A stretch of 64,000 bases of DNA from Phoronis australis (GCA_002633005.1 NMRA01000171.1:602669-666668); one strand, 5' to 3'. Counted from the first letter of the stretch, positions 1 to 13,341 are shown. The notes: a model not told the origin generated them from the sequence alone. Translations and numbers: made by a program.

Positions 1-514
1 ACTAACGATGTCTTGGTAGACAGATTCACTGTAGGAGTACAGAAAGTCCAAACAAGAAGTATTTATTTTTCCCATTGTTTGGTTGCTATAAAACATCCAG
101 CCGTGTAAAGAATTTTGTTTATTCTACACGCAGGTTTTTATGTGCTCATAGAATTACTAAACAATCACCGCTTTTAACAGTCGGGGATTAGCACTCAAAG
201 TCTGCAATGTTAAACTGGACAAATGATTACTTTAACTGATACGAAAACAAATAGAAGTAATTTTGCAAAATGAGATAAAAGTGAATTGCATTTGAAAATT
301 AGCAATTTACAAAATGATCAACTGGTTATACTCAATTCACTAGCCAAATTTTAGAACGGTGAACGCTTGCATCCTTCACAATTATTCAACTATAAATAAT
401 TAATACACTTACAAGTCTAAACTATTTCCAATAATAACTTCATGAACAATAACAAAACAGCAATAACTGATAAGGTGGAACAAAACAATCACCATTATCT
501 TAAGTCAAATCAGT

Positions 515-780
515 TCATGTGTTTTCTAATAACAGTGATCTATTCAATCTACTGCATGGGTACATACATGTGAACTGCTTCTGATCTATACAATAGCGCA
601 GCGTGTTTACAACATAGCAGTCGAACCCCTGAACTTTCCGTAAGAGGGCAATAGTACAGTCCTCGTGGTATTTACTCACAATGCTGTAACATCCCTTGAG
701 CAGTTGTCTAACCTCATTTCGTCCCACTAGAATTTCTGGGGTTAATTGTTGGTGCTTTGCTTTTTTCAAGTTTTTCTCGG
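515..780 (-). CDS. Possible terminal coding exon, unidentified
   Basis: An open frame of 87 codons ends at TGA (515-517). It could begin after an acceptor (AAATGCAG) at 780, entered with two bases of a split codon. It contains stretches such as LTPEILVGRNEVRQLLKGCY and a Cys-rich end. The acceptor has a poor pyrimidine tract, and the entry phase does not match the phase-0 exits of the candidate first exons. AATAAA on the minus strand lies near position 65. No family recognised. Confidence 0.2.
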
Positions 781-2282
781 CTGCATTTATTTTATTTGAC
801 CTTCCAATGCCAGCGAAGTTTTACTACGATGCAGTGGGCTGCAGAAAGTTGGATAAACAAGTGAAGTACCCATGGATGGAATATCTTCCAACATGATTCT
901 TAGATTCAGCCCGACATTTGTAAAACAAGGCCAAAGAAACGATGTGTTTTTTTACGTCCAGGACAAAGACGATTTCTTTCCACGATCGTTCTGTTGACTT
1001 TGCACCACGTGAATATAAATTTTCAGCAGTGTAATTTAACAGCATTTCTTATTTTTTTTGCAGATACCATCTGTCACAAGACTAACAGTAGTACATAGTA
1101 ATGAAGTAAAGAGCAATCTGAGAATAAATTTGTCGACAAAAGTAAAGTTTTCAAGCACAAGGGACCACAGCTCCATTCCGGCTGTTCAGATATTATGACA
1201 TTATAATGAACTATTATCATATTACACAGAACCAAGTTTTGGATAAGTATAGAATTTATTCCGACTGAACACAAAAATGATCCAGTACCTCAAAATTCCA
1301 CGTGGGAGTCCTGGGCTTTCTATAAAGTTTTTCAGTTTGGTGCCTTGAGTCGCTTTCTGAAGCTTAGTTTCGATAAGTGGGAAAGGTTAACTCCGGTAGT
1401 TAATCTGCAAGCGAAACTGCTTAAAATAGGATTTAAAGGTGAACTTTGGTACTAACCGAATACTAAAAGCAAAGCGTCATTGAAGTTAACGGTAGAGGTC
1501 ACGGCAACGATCACGCTAGACTCACAAAAGGTGTTCTTTGTTACTGTAACGTAGCTGACACATTCTCAACAGACGGACATAAATAAATAAAAGAAATTAT
1601 ATTTGATAAAGAATAACACTGATCATTTTCAGAAACACTTGTAATTGGCAGGCGGACAACTTTCAGTAAGCCTTGAACCCACAGTTCAATATTCATTTGA
1701 GAGTACGAATAAACTACGTCGTCTGTTGTCATACCGATAACTTCGATATCGCTATTAAGTGGTGAAGCTTCGCTAAAGCGAAGTTCCCCTAATGAGAAAG
1801 TGCTTTTGGAGTTTCTAACCAAATTAACTGACTGTAATTTGAATACATCAAGTGAAATTTATTACATATTCTTCTTATTATTATTCATTATATGTTTAAT
1901 TAAACTATACAGTATTTAATTGTAGTTTCAATGCCAGAATTCATTAATTTCCAAAAACAAGCTGTAGAAGGTCTGTTACTATGCCCTCTCCTTCCCAAAA
2001 CTTATGACAAAGTGTATTCCACGGTGCTGATTTTGTAATGGGCACTACATTGTGACTTTTAAAACGCCTATATAAAAATAGTGAAACATTACAGTCACAA
2101 AAAATTGTGAACCTACATTACTCACTTAGTATGAGTGACAGGAGTCAAAAGTTTTTAATTCTCATTTTCAGTACATTAAAAATCGATTTAATCAGCGTTA
2201 AAAGACATCACCCAAAAAATGGCATAGACAATTTGCGAACCATAGTTCTTATAAATTAGGTTAACCATTCCTACTCTGGAAG
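781..2282. other. No gene seen
   Basis: AT-rich sequence with only short chance ORFs on both strands; no convincing exon, repeat or RNA gene. Confidence 0.5.
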
Positions 2283-2403
2283 TAGTTTCTATATACATAA
2301 TACTGTTCCCTTCCACAAAAGTTTGACATAATCATTGGCTTCTCAAGTCTTAGTTTCTATATACATAATACTGTTCCCTTCCACAAAAGTTTGACATAAT
2401 CAT
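2283..2403. repeat. 68-bp tandem repeat, left block (1.8 copies)
   Basis: Unit begins TAGTTTCTATATACATAATA; copies start at 2283 and 2351. The second breaks off at 2403 where GC-rich sequence begins. The same unit resumes at 3320 after the gap. Confidence 0.9.
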
Positions 2404-2414
2404 CACGGGTGAGA

Positions 2415-2540
2415 AACAACATGACCGCCGGTCCTCTAAACAGGACCTCCCGGGATCAAATGGGACCGCCGCACCAGAAAATGGGACTGACGCACCCAAA
2501 AACATGACCGCCCCACCACAAAACAGGACCGCCGGGGACT
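2415..2540. repeat. Short GC-rich degenerate repeat of a GGGACCGCC-like motif
   Basis: About six spaced variants (ACATGACCGCC, GGACCTCC, GGGACCGCC, GGGACTGACGC, CAGGACCGCC) interrupt the AT-rich 68-bp repeat array. They are separated by runs of A. Origin unknown. Confidence 0.55.
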
Positions 2541-2900
2541 GAGTAGTTAAGGCCTTTGTGTGATACTGCGGGTTATGACGTAACCGGTCAGATAGCTGTG
2601 TAAAGACTATCGCCAAAATAAAGCTTGACAGCCTTGCGTTATTGAGCTCCGTTACATCCCCGACATTGCCCACAGCCCGGGTAGTTCTGCTCGTCACCTC
2701 GTCGTGGAACTTACATCAACATGTAGTAGAGCGCGCGACCGATGCAGGCGCATGCAAAATCTAGGCGTCAACCAACACTCACCTTGCAGTTTGCAACCGC
2801 TTGAGTGAAAAACAATCTAATGAACTGTTGTAATAATAAGTGACATGTGCACGCGCCATTTCCTCAGAAAAATTTTGAGACATCTTTCGAAAGATGATGA

Positions 2901-3319
2901 NNNNNNNNNNNNNNNNNNNNNNNNNNNNNNNNNNNNNNNNNNNNNNNNNNNNNNNNNNNNNNNNNNNNNNNNNNNNNNNNNNNNNNNNNNNNNNNNNNNN
3001 NNNNNNNNNNNNNNNNNNNNNNNNNNNNNNNNNNNNNNNNNNNNNNNNNNNNNNNNNNNNNNNNNNNNNNNNNNNNNNNNNNNNNNNNNNNNNNNNNNNN
3101 NNNNNNNNNNNNNNNNNNNNNNNNNNNNNNNNNNNNNNNNNNNNNNNNNNNNNNNNNNNNNNNNNNNNNNNNNNNNNNNNNNNNNNNNNNNNNNNNNNNN
3201 NNNNNNNNNNNNNNNNNNNNNNNNNNNNNNNNNNNNNNNNNNNNNNNNNNNNNNNNNNNNNNNNNNNNNNNNNNNNNNNNNNNNNNNNNNNNNNNNNNNN
3301 NNNNNNNNNNNNNNNNNNN
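2901..3319. other. Assembly gap (419 N)
   Basis: A run of N from 2901 to 3319. Copies of a 68-bp tandem repeat lie on both sides, so the gap probably reflects collapsed or unassembled repeat units. Confidence 0.99.
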
Positions 3320-3462
3320 TAGTTTCTATATACATAATACTGTTCCCTTCCACAAAAGTTTGACATAATCATTGGCTTCTCAGGTCTTAGTTTCTATATA
3401 CATAATACTGTTCCCTTCCACAAAAGTTTGACATAATCATTGGCTTCTCAAGTCTTAGTTTC
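3320..3462. repeat. 68-bp tandem repeat, right block (2 full copies and a stub)
   Basis: Copies start at 3320 and 3388, nearly identical to those at 2283 and 2351. A partial third (TAGTTTC) starts at 3456 and then diverges. Confidence 0.9.
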
Positions 3463-4877
3463 CTTGGATGCAACACCATCTTAACCCTTAAATGAGGTAT
3501 GGAAGGCAAATTAGGACAAAATTACTGGCATCTTTCCTTTCATGTTATTCAATGAGATTACACAATGATAACAATGGGTAGCATCAGACTGGAATTAGGT
3601 AAACACTATAATTGCACTGTGATAACCACCAATTGCTGGTTAGATACAAAAATGAGCAATAACATGACAAAGACTAACTGCAAGCAGTGTCTACTTATTG
3701 CAGATAAAATTTAGAATCTTCCATTTATGCACCATCATCTTCACAAACACTAAATAGTTAGCAAGATAACTTGCCTACAAATCTGTCAATATTGACATTC
3801 GATCAGCATTTCAGGAGAGTTTTTATCCTCAGAGGGTGTAAAGCGTAGGTACAATGATTCTGGGTGGTCTCCTTGACTTGAGACAGATTTGCAAAAAGAT
3901 GAAAATTCCACATTTCACTTTCTTACAAAAGCAAATCAAAGCATTAATAACTAAACTGCCTCACATTAATTGGCATGACTCATGTTTTTCAAGAAAATAA
4001 TTTCAAGGTCTAATACCCAAGGCACTGAGAGATAATAAAAATACTTGGAAAAGAAAAAATCCTTGATCAGTCATCAAATTTTGTGCCCATTAACTAGTGC
4101 TTTAGACAATCTCCAACTTTTTACTTGCTGAAAAATTCATCGCTTTTAGTCCCAAGGTACACCATTAATACAGAGGCATTTTGTCATGGTTTAGCTGTCA
4201 ACATTGAATTTTTAACCAGAACACTCTGAGGTTTCAAAACATCACCATATTTGTCCGACCCTGCATTGTTCGTGAATGAGGCGACAACTCTAGTCACAGG
4301 CAATATATACATGCGCCATATTTAGGGGTTGGCTAATCCCAGTAAATGCTAAAGCATTTCCTAGTCACAATGATTACAATACTCATATAAGGGAAGTCAT
4401 ATCCTATCATTGTAAGAATGTAGAATGTTACAACACTGTTTTAATGAGTTTATAGGGACATTATCCCTTTTATAGCCAAGAAAATAATTTTGGGATTACT
4501 GTGAGATCGAGCAGACTCCTTGAAGTTCTTAGTTTCGACCAGAGCTATAAAACGACAAAATCTGGTTGTGTGATTTCAATACAAATTGCTTATCACAGCC
4601 GTTGTATCCTGAAGTCAAGGCCGGTGATATTACCATAACGCTTAAAACTCTGAGCCATTTATCAAATGGGATTCAGCTTCACCAGTATAGCAGTTAGGCT
4701 GCAAAAGCTGGTGTTACAGGTTTAATTCTGCGTTGAGGCTGACCTCAGAGAATTTCTTTCCTTACAGGTACGCTGTCCTTTAAGTGGCAGAATTCATTTT
4801 TCATTTTTGGCAGCTGAATACTGAAATGCAGGTTTAACTAATTAATAGTTTCAGTATTAAATATTACTTCACCTCAC
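3463..4877. other. No gene seen
   Basis: AT-rich, short ORFs only; nothing supportable. Confidence 0.5.
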
Positions 4878-4925
4878 CTGAGCAATGGCCGAACGACGGA
4901 GATTTGTAGTAAAAGCAGCAACTGT
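4878..4925 (-). CDS. Weak candidate internal exon
   Basis: 48 bases between an acceptor (CTGTTCAG) and a strong donor (CAG, GTGAGG). Phase 0 reads TVAAFTTNLRRSAIAQ, but all three frames are open, so this rests on the splice sites and on phase agreement with exons A to D only. Confidence 0.2.
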
Positions 4926-5340
4926 CTGAACAGATGTCATAGTTATACTAAACAAATAAAATGCCCAACAAAACAGGATACTTGGGAATACTTAGTTAAT
5001 TAAGAAGTAAATTTTAAGTTCACACTTTCTAACCATTTCACCATAAACGAACTAAAAAGACATGTCTGGCAATGCCTGTCAAGCATTATCTGGTTTATAA
5101 AACAAAGACCGGTTACTAATAGTAGCCCATCAAATAGCCGTTGCGTTGCGGGGACGAGACTATAGTTTGCTTTTCAGATTAAATTGAGAATGTTAGAACT
5201 GATAAGTGGCTAAAATAAAACTGAGCAAATATTTCTTCTTGAATGATTAGCACAGAAATCGAATACAATCAGTAAAAGTAGGTGAATGTACTTAAGTACA
5301 GGTAATTACAAAAGAGCAGTCATATTGAAGCGGTATTCAC

Positions 5341-5394
5341 CTGTAATTGGCAGAGTCTAGACAGGAGGGCTGCTTGATAGAGAGTAATCCAATA
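5341..5394 (-). CDS. Weak candidate internal exon
   Basis: 54 bases between an acceptor (GCATGCAG) after a T-rich tract and a donor (CAG, GTGAAT). Phase 0 reads YWITLYQAALLSRLCQLQ; one other frame is also open, so the coding evidence is weak. Confidence 0.2.
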
Positions 5395-5990
5395 CTGCAT
5401 GCCATAATATTAAAAAACTGACCAAACTTAGTAACATTTCGTTGAAATTGAGACAAAAATCAAGATATTAATTAATCAGGAATAACGTTTGTCCAAGCAC
5501 AAATGCTGAGATCATAGGAGACCACTCTAGACATACATCTGTATGTTTGTGTCTTAGTGTTGAACTTTTTTTATCTGATTAGGGTTATGTCCAGGTATTA
5601 GGCCTTATCTATGAAACCTTTTGCTATATTTATCTAAATAGTACTTTAAAACTGACCAGGTAGACTGATGCTAGGATATGGCACGGTTTTTATGACTTCA
5701 TCACCTTTAGGATTAGTCCTTATAGGATAGCAAACGTTTGACAGCATATATAATCTTATAAGTTAATCCATTGTACAGATTTTTAAGACAAAAAGTGGTT
5801 TATCTTTACTGTGTTCACATTAAATTTTTACAAACTCCATTTGCCAATTGATGCATTTCTACTTTCGGGTCCCATACTATTTGCCTTCTTGGTAGATACT
5901 TTCTATAATTAGACAATACTTTTTGCTTATAAATGTTAATTAAGACACCGTTTACACTCACGATGAGGACTTAACACCATAAAAACCAAC

Positions 5991-6041
5991 CTGCTGAGCT
6001 GCGGTGGGCCTTATTCCACCTCCGCGATGAGTGGCTGACAT
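5991..6041 (-). CDS. Weak candidate first coding exon D
   Basis: ATG at 6041, 17 codons (MSATHRGGGIRPTAAQQ), phase-0 exit at a poor donor (GTTGGT). The length and exit phase fit the pattern of exons A to C, but the splice site is weak and chance is a fair explanation. Confidence 0.18.
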
Positions 6042-6049
6042 CCTTAACA

Positions 6050-9000
6050 ACCAACAGAGTTCGACCCAGTTAACATGAAGAATCACCTCAATCCACTGTC
6101 CTTATCTCTCACTCACACCCACTACACATACAGGTAAGTCAACAAGAACATCAACAATCCTGTATATATCTTACTGTTACAGCAAAGTCTTTTTATACAA
6201 CTACAGTCCCTTTCAATATGAAAGGCAGGTTCAGCAAAAGTACGCACTTCAAATGAATAACAACCACCATAGAAAGGAATGAATATGATGTGTGGAAATC
6301 ATAATAGATCCGCCAAAGGTGTAATTATTATCAATAGAGTCTGATGTTTCCAATGGTAACGCTGTTCAATACATTACAGCAAGTGAAAGGAAATTCGGGC
6401 AATCGATGTCCATGGGAGACAATCAATACCAGTAAAAGAAATGTTTTTCACGGACTTCAAATTGTATTGTCCTGTAATTTGCACAAACATGGTCCTAAGT
6501 TACACAAGGAAGGTATTATTTTTCATACTTACACTTTCAACCTGTTGTATTTTTATTCAGGGTCAAAGTGCTGACACTTAAGTAGAGGATGGCTAGTCCA
6601 AGGATGTATACAATGTTGCCTTCACAGACCAAAATAGACCAATGATACATTTGTTACAGGGTGACCAAATTGTCCCCAGCTGCCTCAGGATATATGCTTG
6701 GTCTTAAAAGGTAATATCTTTGCAACACTTTATTTGTAGCAGGAAATGGACACTCAATATTACAAATTTTCAAATGGGAAATTTGTGATTTAAAAAATGA
6801 TCTTTGACAGCGCATGACATGATGTAGCTTTAACATTTCTCAAGACTTTAAAAACAAGATCTTGGTCTCCAAATTCCACGGGTACTTGAAGATGTCACAC
6901 GTACACCTCAGCGCAAAACAGGAAGAAAACATGAAGCTTCATTCTTGAAATATCCTCCTAACAACATTTAACAAGTAGAAGTCTTAAATGGCCTTGATAA
7001 CCAATTCCATTCATGCCTGAAGTAATGACCAACATACACTTCAACAAAAAATGAAAAAGTACAAATCTTCCTCATTCAGACATCGCACCAACATTTTTCC
7101 TGTAAAGATCCAGGAAAGAACAACAAATCTGCACCTTCTGTCAAAAAACAACTTTCGATTTAAGTTGATTACTGCTATGAAATCGTTCTCAGAGATCACC
7201 AAGTGCTAAATAAAACACGTTCTACTTTACTGCTTGTGTTAATTTCTTTAGTTACAATGCACACCTAGATCGTTACATCGCGTTTACTCTGGCAAATGAA
7301 CTCTGATGACACGCACGAGCTCGCTTACTCACACAGGCAGACGAACTTAATGACAAATATCACGTGACAACAACATGTGTGTTCCTCCAGAGATTTTTCT
7401 CGTGTTGCGGAGTAGGATCGAGGGTAGATTTGGACTTAATGTGCAGTTAGTCCCTACTCCACAGGAACTTAAAAATCTTAGGGACGCTATTTTGAAAACT
7501 TAAGAAGGACTTCAGGTAATTTGTTGACTCGAAACCATATTTTTACTCAAGAATTCAAGTTGACCTATCGACGATTGCGTGGCAGCGACGCATCAGTCGG
7601 CAAGTTTTGCACTGGGATTTTCTGAAAATGCTGCCTCGTAATTTAACAACAAAGTTATATAGATATGCACTGGAATTTTGTAGAAACTCTACCATACTGG
7701 TTACAGATGTGTCACAGAGTGTAAATTTGATGAATTCTAACTTACTATTTTACCTGTTTTGGAGACCGGGTTTCGACCACTTTGGGCTATAATAAGCACC
7801 CCCTTCCTGAAACAAAATTTTCTAAGCACATGGGGCACTTATTAGTGCGAATACGGTAAACGTGCTTTATTCTGCCACCTTGATTCGTACTTACAACGCA
7901 GTGGCAACGAGTGCCATCTGTTGATCATTATCATAACCATACATAACAGGGTAGAAGTGCATGACAGACACAAATGGTTCTGAGCTTTTAATAATATTAA
8001 CCAAATTGATTTTCTTATATAAAAGTTATGGGCAGGGTTGCGATTCAGCACTACTGACCTTTACACCTCATACAAAATTAATCGGGTTCTTTCTCTGGAT
8101 ACTGAGTTGATCATCACTTCCCATGCATGTATTTTGAATATTTGCTTAATTAAGATACCGGTAGCATCTATTCGCAGGGATAATTTTAGGAATGTGCCCC
8201 ATGTCTATGGCATATAAAAAATTCATTGACACAATAAGATTGCTCATCTCAGCCAACAGGTACAGTACACCTGTTAGCTCTAAGCAATCATAGTGTGTCA
8301 ATGAAGGTGAACGACAGTAAAACTGTCACAACTTTGCCTACTTTTGTCTTTCAGCACTGCATTTTCAGAATCTTAATATAATTACAAAGCAAAGAAGCTG
8401 ATCAGAACATTACAGCTTTAACGATCGAGCGTATTGCGAAAATTCAGATCCCAATTGCAATTTTTTATGCGTTAAACTGAATTGAAATGTACTAAGTCAT
8501 GCATACCAATCACCAATTGTGTAATATAATGAGAGGTAACAGGTGAAGTTACACATATTTAAAGGCCAACCCCCAAAAATCTAACTGAAAATGGGCAGAC
8601 ATTCGACTAACATGACCCAAAATTGGCCCATAGATTTGTGGATACATTAACTCTTTGCCACATTTTTTTTAGAATGATCCGTATATTCACTAAAATAGAT
8701 GAAACAATACCTTAAAACTCTCTTTTTAACAAGAGGTAAGAACACGTACTACAACAGGAAGCACCAAGTTTACCTTATGAAGACCAAAAGTATCCGGGGT
8801 AGGATTAATCAGTCTCACTGTCTCAGTAATAGTTTTGATGTCATCAAACAACAGGGGAATTTACCAACAACAAGATTTTTGAAACACAGTAATAAACATA
8901 CTTGAAAACTGTGTAAAAGAGCAAAAACTGTCGATCCATAGATTTCCTGAAAAAACAAATCTCTTTTAGACCAGCATATACCGAAGTCATGATTCTGAGT

Positions 9001-9098
9001 GAGTACAATGTTATTTTGATCCTGTCCCGACACTTATAAAATTAGAGGCCCCCTGAATGTTTTCATGATAGAGTTAAGTGTCAACGAATACGAAGGTA
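6050..9098. other. No gene seen; presumed intronic or intergenic
   Basis: Short ORFs on both strands without splice-site support. It lies between candidate exons C and D, so it could be intronic if those are real. Confidence 0.45.
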
Positions 9099-9451
9099 GA
9101 ATTTTCAATGTTGGTTCTCCTAAAAATGCAGCATGGTGATCGCAAACATGAGTCAGTGACCATTTTGCACCTAGTTGGCTTTTGGCTACAGCCATAACAC
9201 TTTGAACAACACAGATCAAGAACAATTCAAGCATACGGAACAACACTGACAGCATCTTGTCATCTATCTACAAATTAGAATTTGCAATGTTGGTTCTCCT
9301 AAAAATGCAGCATGGTGACCGCAAAGACGTGTCAATGATCATTTTGCATCCTGCTTTTGGCTACAGCCATAACATTTTGAACAACACAGACCTAGAACAA
9401 TTCAAGCATACGGAACAACACTGACAGCAGCTTGTCATCTATCTACAAATT
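9099..9451. repeat. Tandem duplication, about 178-bp unit, two copies
   Basis: 9099-9275 and 9276-9451 share long blocks such as CAATGTTGGTTCTCCTAAAA and AATTCAAGCATACGGAACAA, with scattered substitutions and small indels. Older than the haplotype-like duplication at 17.3 kb. Confidence 0.85.
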
Positions 9452-9633
9452 TCACATTGAAACAGAACCACAATAACTCCTATGTGACCAAACTTTATTT
9501 TCTCCCAATTTCATCCCAGTTAGAATGAACATTCTGCTTTTCAGATTTAAAAGTTAAAAAACGCCATCACCCTTATAAGCACAAACCAAGAGGAACAATG
9601 AAAAATGAATATATGCCGACACAGAATACTTAC

Positions 9634-9714
9634 AAGCAGACGCATAAACTTTCTATGTTTGAACTTCTCGCGTATTCTATGCATTCCAATTTGAACACCG
9701 TCAGGTTCAGCCAT
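9634..9714 (-). CDS. Candidate alternative first coding exon C of the same unidentified gene
   Basis: The ATG at 9714 has an in-frame TGA nine bases upstream. It is followed by 27 codons beginning MAEPDGVQIGMHRIR and ending KFMRLL, then an excellent donor GTAAGTATT in phase 0. The tail is rich in Lys, Arg and His. It shares no sequence with exons A or B but has the same exit phase, the pattern expected of mutually exclusive first exons driven by separate promoters. Confidence 0.4.
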
Positions 9715-10082
9715 GTTTGATCAATCAAACTTCACCACTGTCCAAGAGACACACACAAATACACCTTCTGACTATGCCCATCAAGTTTCACAGGTTATAG
9801 AATACAGGAAAACTTTGAGATTGAAAAACTTCAAGAAAGCCATGTAGATTAGAGACAAAGCAGTATCTGTGTTCTCAACATTAAAACTCAACCTAGAATT
9901 GTACACAAAACACTCACAGACAATAAAGCAGAGTAATAAATTATTATTCCTAAGCAACACACCTTTGATTAAGATTATAACAGGGCATAATGACACTCAC
10001 CAAATCATAATGATAACATCATTTGAATCTGCTAATAATGAGGTTACCTGTGAGGCAGTGCCCACCAGGTTCACACCTTAAT

Positions 10083-10260
10083 GTTTTGGGGCGTGTCAGT
10101 CAGTAGAAATGTTAAGAGCTCTCTTGGAAGAAGTTAAATCAAATTGCAATTTCACCGTAAACAGGTGGTATTAACTCGATAGTGTCAACACGTTGAATGA
10201 ACGTTTCACTTTGGTATCATCGAAGTTAGCACCAAGAGTCACTGCCAGGTACAACTAGGT
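10083..10260 (+). mobile_element. Possible partial copy of the CTTTCATACT element family
   Basis: Shares ATGTTTTGGGG, GTAAACAGGTGG and a GAAGTTA block in the same order as the copies at 22984 and 26505. Strongly diverged, and no terminal repeat preserved. Confidence 0.35.
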
Positions 10261-10483
10261 TAAAATGTTTTGAGCATTTTCTACAAATTTTCAACAATTA
10301 CTTCCACTATTTCAATAAAATCCAGACACGTAATTGATTCTTCATATTAAATACATCTTTATATACAATTAAGATCAAAGCTGTCTTGAGATAACTTCTT
10401 GAACTCTTGTTCAAGTTAATGCTGTTGATAAACAAGTCCTCATAGGGGAACAGGTGTCAGTGCTGATGACACAGAGGCTGAAT

Positions 10484-10533
10484 CTACACCTAATTATATA
10501 TGGTAGATCTACACCTAATTATATATGATAGAT
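10484..10533. repeat. 25-bp tandem repeat, two copies
   Basis: CTACACCTAATTATATATGG and following bases, repeated once with a single change. Confidence 0.8.
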
Positions 10534-10753
10534 CCCAATGTTGACCTCATTTTTTCCATCAAAGGTTATTATAGCTATCACCAGTTTCCGTAATTTCAAA
10601 AGCAGTATGGCGAAAAAGTTCAATTTAGTTCAATTTTCAATAAAAAATAAAAATTCAAAAACTATTGAAAATTACCTTTCAGGCAATTGTTTTAGAGTTA
10701 AATTGAAGGGCTTTGTCCTGAATTAGTCCTTCATACTGCGAAAACGTTACATA

Positions 10754-10829
10754 TGTAATGATGTTATATTTGTAATGATGTTATATTTGTAATGATGTTA
10801 TATGTGTAATGATGTTATGTGTGTAATGA
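10754..10829. repeat. 18-bp tandem repeat, about four copies
   Basis: Unit TGTAATGATGTTATATTT, with the later copies drifting to TATGTG. Confidence 0.85.
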
Positions 10830-12117
10830 AGTACCAAGGAGAGACTGAATAACAGTTGAATAATTTTTCAAAAATGTTAAATGAGCATGTCAACAAAAAA
10901 GATGTTATTTTGCATCAACTTTAAGCTCAATTCCATTTGGTAACAGCATGTTCAATACTTTTATCCAGGGTCCTCAATCCCTCTATTTTGGGGCCCAATA
11001 TCAGCTCCATTACCCTCTGAAAAATATTGAAAAATCTCCTTTGTGAGGCCCAAAAATTGCCTTCAAGTGATAAAAAATTTCCCTCAAGGCTCGAAAGACT
11101 TGTAATTCACACAGGTGACAATTTGAAAGAACACAAAATGGATATTTAAGGCAGAGCCTATAAGTGTTTGCAACAGGGTGGGGGTGCTATTGATGGTGAT
11201 CGGGAGGTAGAATTTTCCCCACATCCCATAAAGTCCCTAAATCTCAGACGGCACAGGCACCTTTCCCCTCAGATGAATGAGGGCCCTGTTTATCTGACAC
11301 TAGATGGCAGGTGAAGGTGCTAAAATTAGCCTGTAACATCAACAGGTTATGACTGCGTGACATAGTTCACTCTTGGCACAAATCAAGAAACTTTATAGTC
11401 TGAAGCACGTTCAGATGAATTTTTTCCAATCCCAGCCAGCAGTGAAAGAATGTGTTTGTTAAGTAAATTGCATGCCACAAACACTGACAATTTGAGAAAT
11501 GCAGTAAGATCGTTGCCATGTATTGATATTTAGATTTGACAAATTGTTCAGGTTCAGCAAGATAAACTTTTGTTAACACTAAACGCCGGACCCAGTAACT
11601 GAGTGATCATCAATTCATGGAACTTGAGCACAAAAAGTTCTCAAAGCCAACCTTATTCCCCAAAACCAAACAAAATCCATCTGAGCAAAAAGTTTCACAA
11701 AAACAATCAAGGAGCTTAATATTGGTATTTTCTTGAAGTCTCATGTCTATGCAACTGATTCTTCATATGTTTCAATAGTTTCCCTTCACCTACCCTTGAA
11801 TTAACATACAATTGACACTGGTATACACAGGGCCACCTTGAGACCCGGTATTGTTCGATTGCATGTGAAAAGCCAAAACTTGAGGATGGGTTGAGTGGGT
11901 AACAAATTACAAATTATTCATGGAGTCAGAACACATTAACACCGAAAACATTTCAATACAGGATTGACCACAAAGTAGCCAGACCTCTTTGACATATTAT
12001 TTATAGGTCCTACTCCATTGTCAGGAACAGCAACACACTCACTGCAAGATCCCTTGCCATCATTGCTTCATGTCCTCACCTTCTTCACATGTTAACTCTC
12101 AGTTGGGTGTGGTCGAC
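10830..12117. other. No gene seen
   Basis: Short ORFs only; no repeat or exon supported. Confidence 0.45.
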
Positions 12118-12193
12118 AGAGCATGAGGTGATATTGACATAGACTGATTAAAACGGTAAAAAATTAAATCAGGTGGCACATGCCTTTAAGGCA
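12118..12193 (-). mobile_element. Relic of the end of the same TTAA transposon family
   Basis: About 75 bases match the reverse complement of the left end of the 16-18 kb element: GAGGTGAT, then ATAGACTGATTAAAACGGTA, then AATTAAATCAGGTGGCA, finishing near CTTTAAGG. I found no opposite end nearby, so it is a fragment or a decayed short copy. Confidence 0.5.
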
Positions 12194-13341
12194 TCCAAGT
12201 ATTTTACACAGCGTTTCAAAAAATTCATAATGAACTGAGCTATTTTCAGCAGAAATTGCAATCAAGACACAAATGTCATTACTCTTACCCCAACCCCTTT
12301 AAAGATGTATTTGCATGCTCCTAACTATGCTAATATAAAGCAAGAACTAAACAACAACACTATTTGAACATCATCTATGCTAAATAAAATGCATTTGTAC
12401 TCACTGACAACTTGTAAACGAGAAACATAACATTCTGCAAATAGGTGACCTTTGCACTTATGACGTACCTTGGGGGCCTACATAGGTCACATCATGCAGT
12501 GTTATTATCCAACATCTCGTCACACTACTTACTAGACACTGTTGAATGATTTACAGCAGATCATTTTCGACATGAAACTCATTCTGAAGTGAACACATTT
12601 GGCAATTTCCAACGTATTTCATATTCACATTGTCACTATATTTTGTGTTTATAACTAGTTTTACCAAGTAATTACAGAGATAAGGAATTAGCGAGCAAGT
12701 TCCACTTTAACTGGGACATGGGCCTTGGCCAGGAATAGAGAACTGAACCAGATAACTGACAAATAGCCATAAAACATGATAAGGTTTACAACTACAACAG
12801 ATAGTTGTAAAGTAACGAAATGATCAAACAAAGGTTGTCTCACCAATGTGAGTCTCCACCTGCTGATGAGAGGACAGACCTTCGGCTTGGAAGGACAGAC
12901 GAGAAGGGTAAACCTGCGTATGGGCAGGAACAACACAAAAAATGCAGAGGACTAACAAAAAATAGGAAGAATGACATTGTGATGAAAAGGATAGTGTTTG
13001 ATTTATTATCAGGGCATAAACCATTTAAATTTTGAGAAAAACATCGTTAGCAAGATCACACCTACTGTGGAGAAGGAAGGTTGAATCATCAATTTTAAGG
13101 AGATTATCTCTTTTTTATACAAATTTTTATTGCTTTATATGAGTACTGTAATGGCAAAATAATTTAACTTTCAAAAGGTGATACCATGTATAAACCACGG
13201 AATTAATAGCACGATATGCTAACAGATATTGTAATCAAAAAGAAAGTATGTATTAATATTTTAATCAAAATCAGTCTTTCACTGGAAAAACAAAAAATAG
13301 CTTGTCCCTCCTGTTACTGCCCCTCTCTTCCCATTTCTTGT

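Noticed and set aside
2783-2824. 42-base segment with strong acceptor and donor, phase 0, on the minus strand
   Set aside because: Too short to test for coding and next to repeats and a gap; such pairs are expected by chance.
2779-3372. Long ORFs of 142-197 codons
   Set aside because: They are translations across 419 N.
12392-12442. 30-base microexon-like segment between a good acceptor and donor on the minus strand
   Set aside because: All frames are open and the length is too small; phase fit alone is not evidence.
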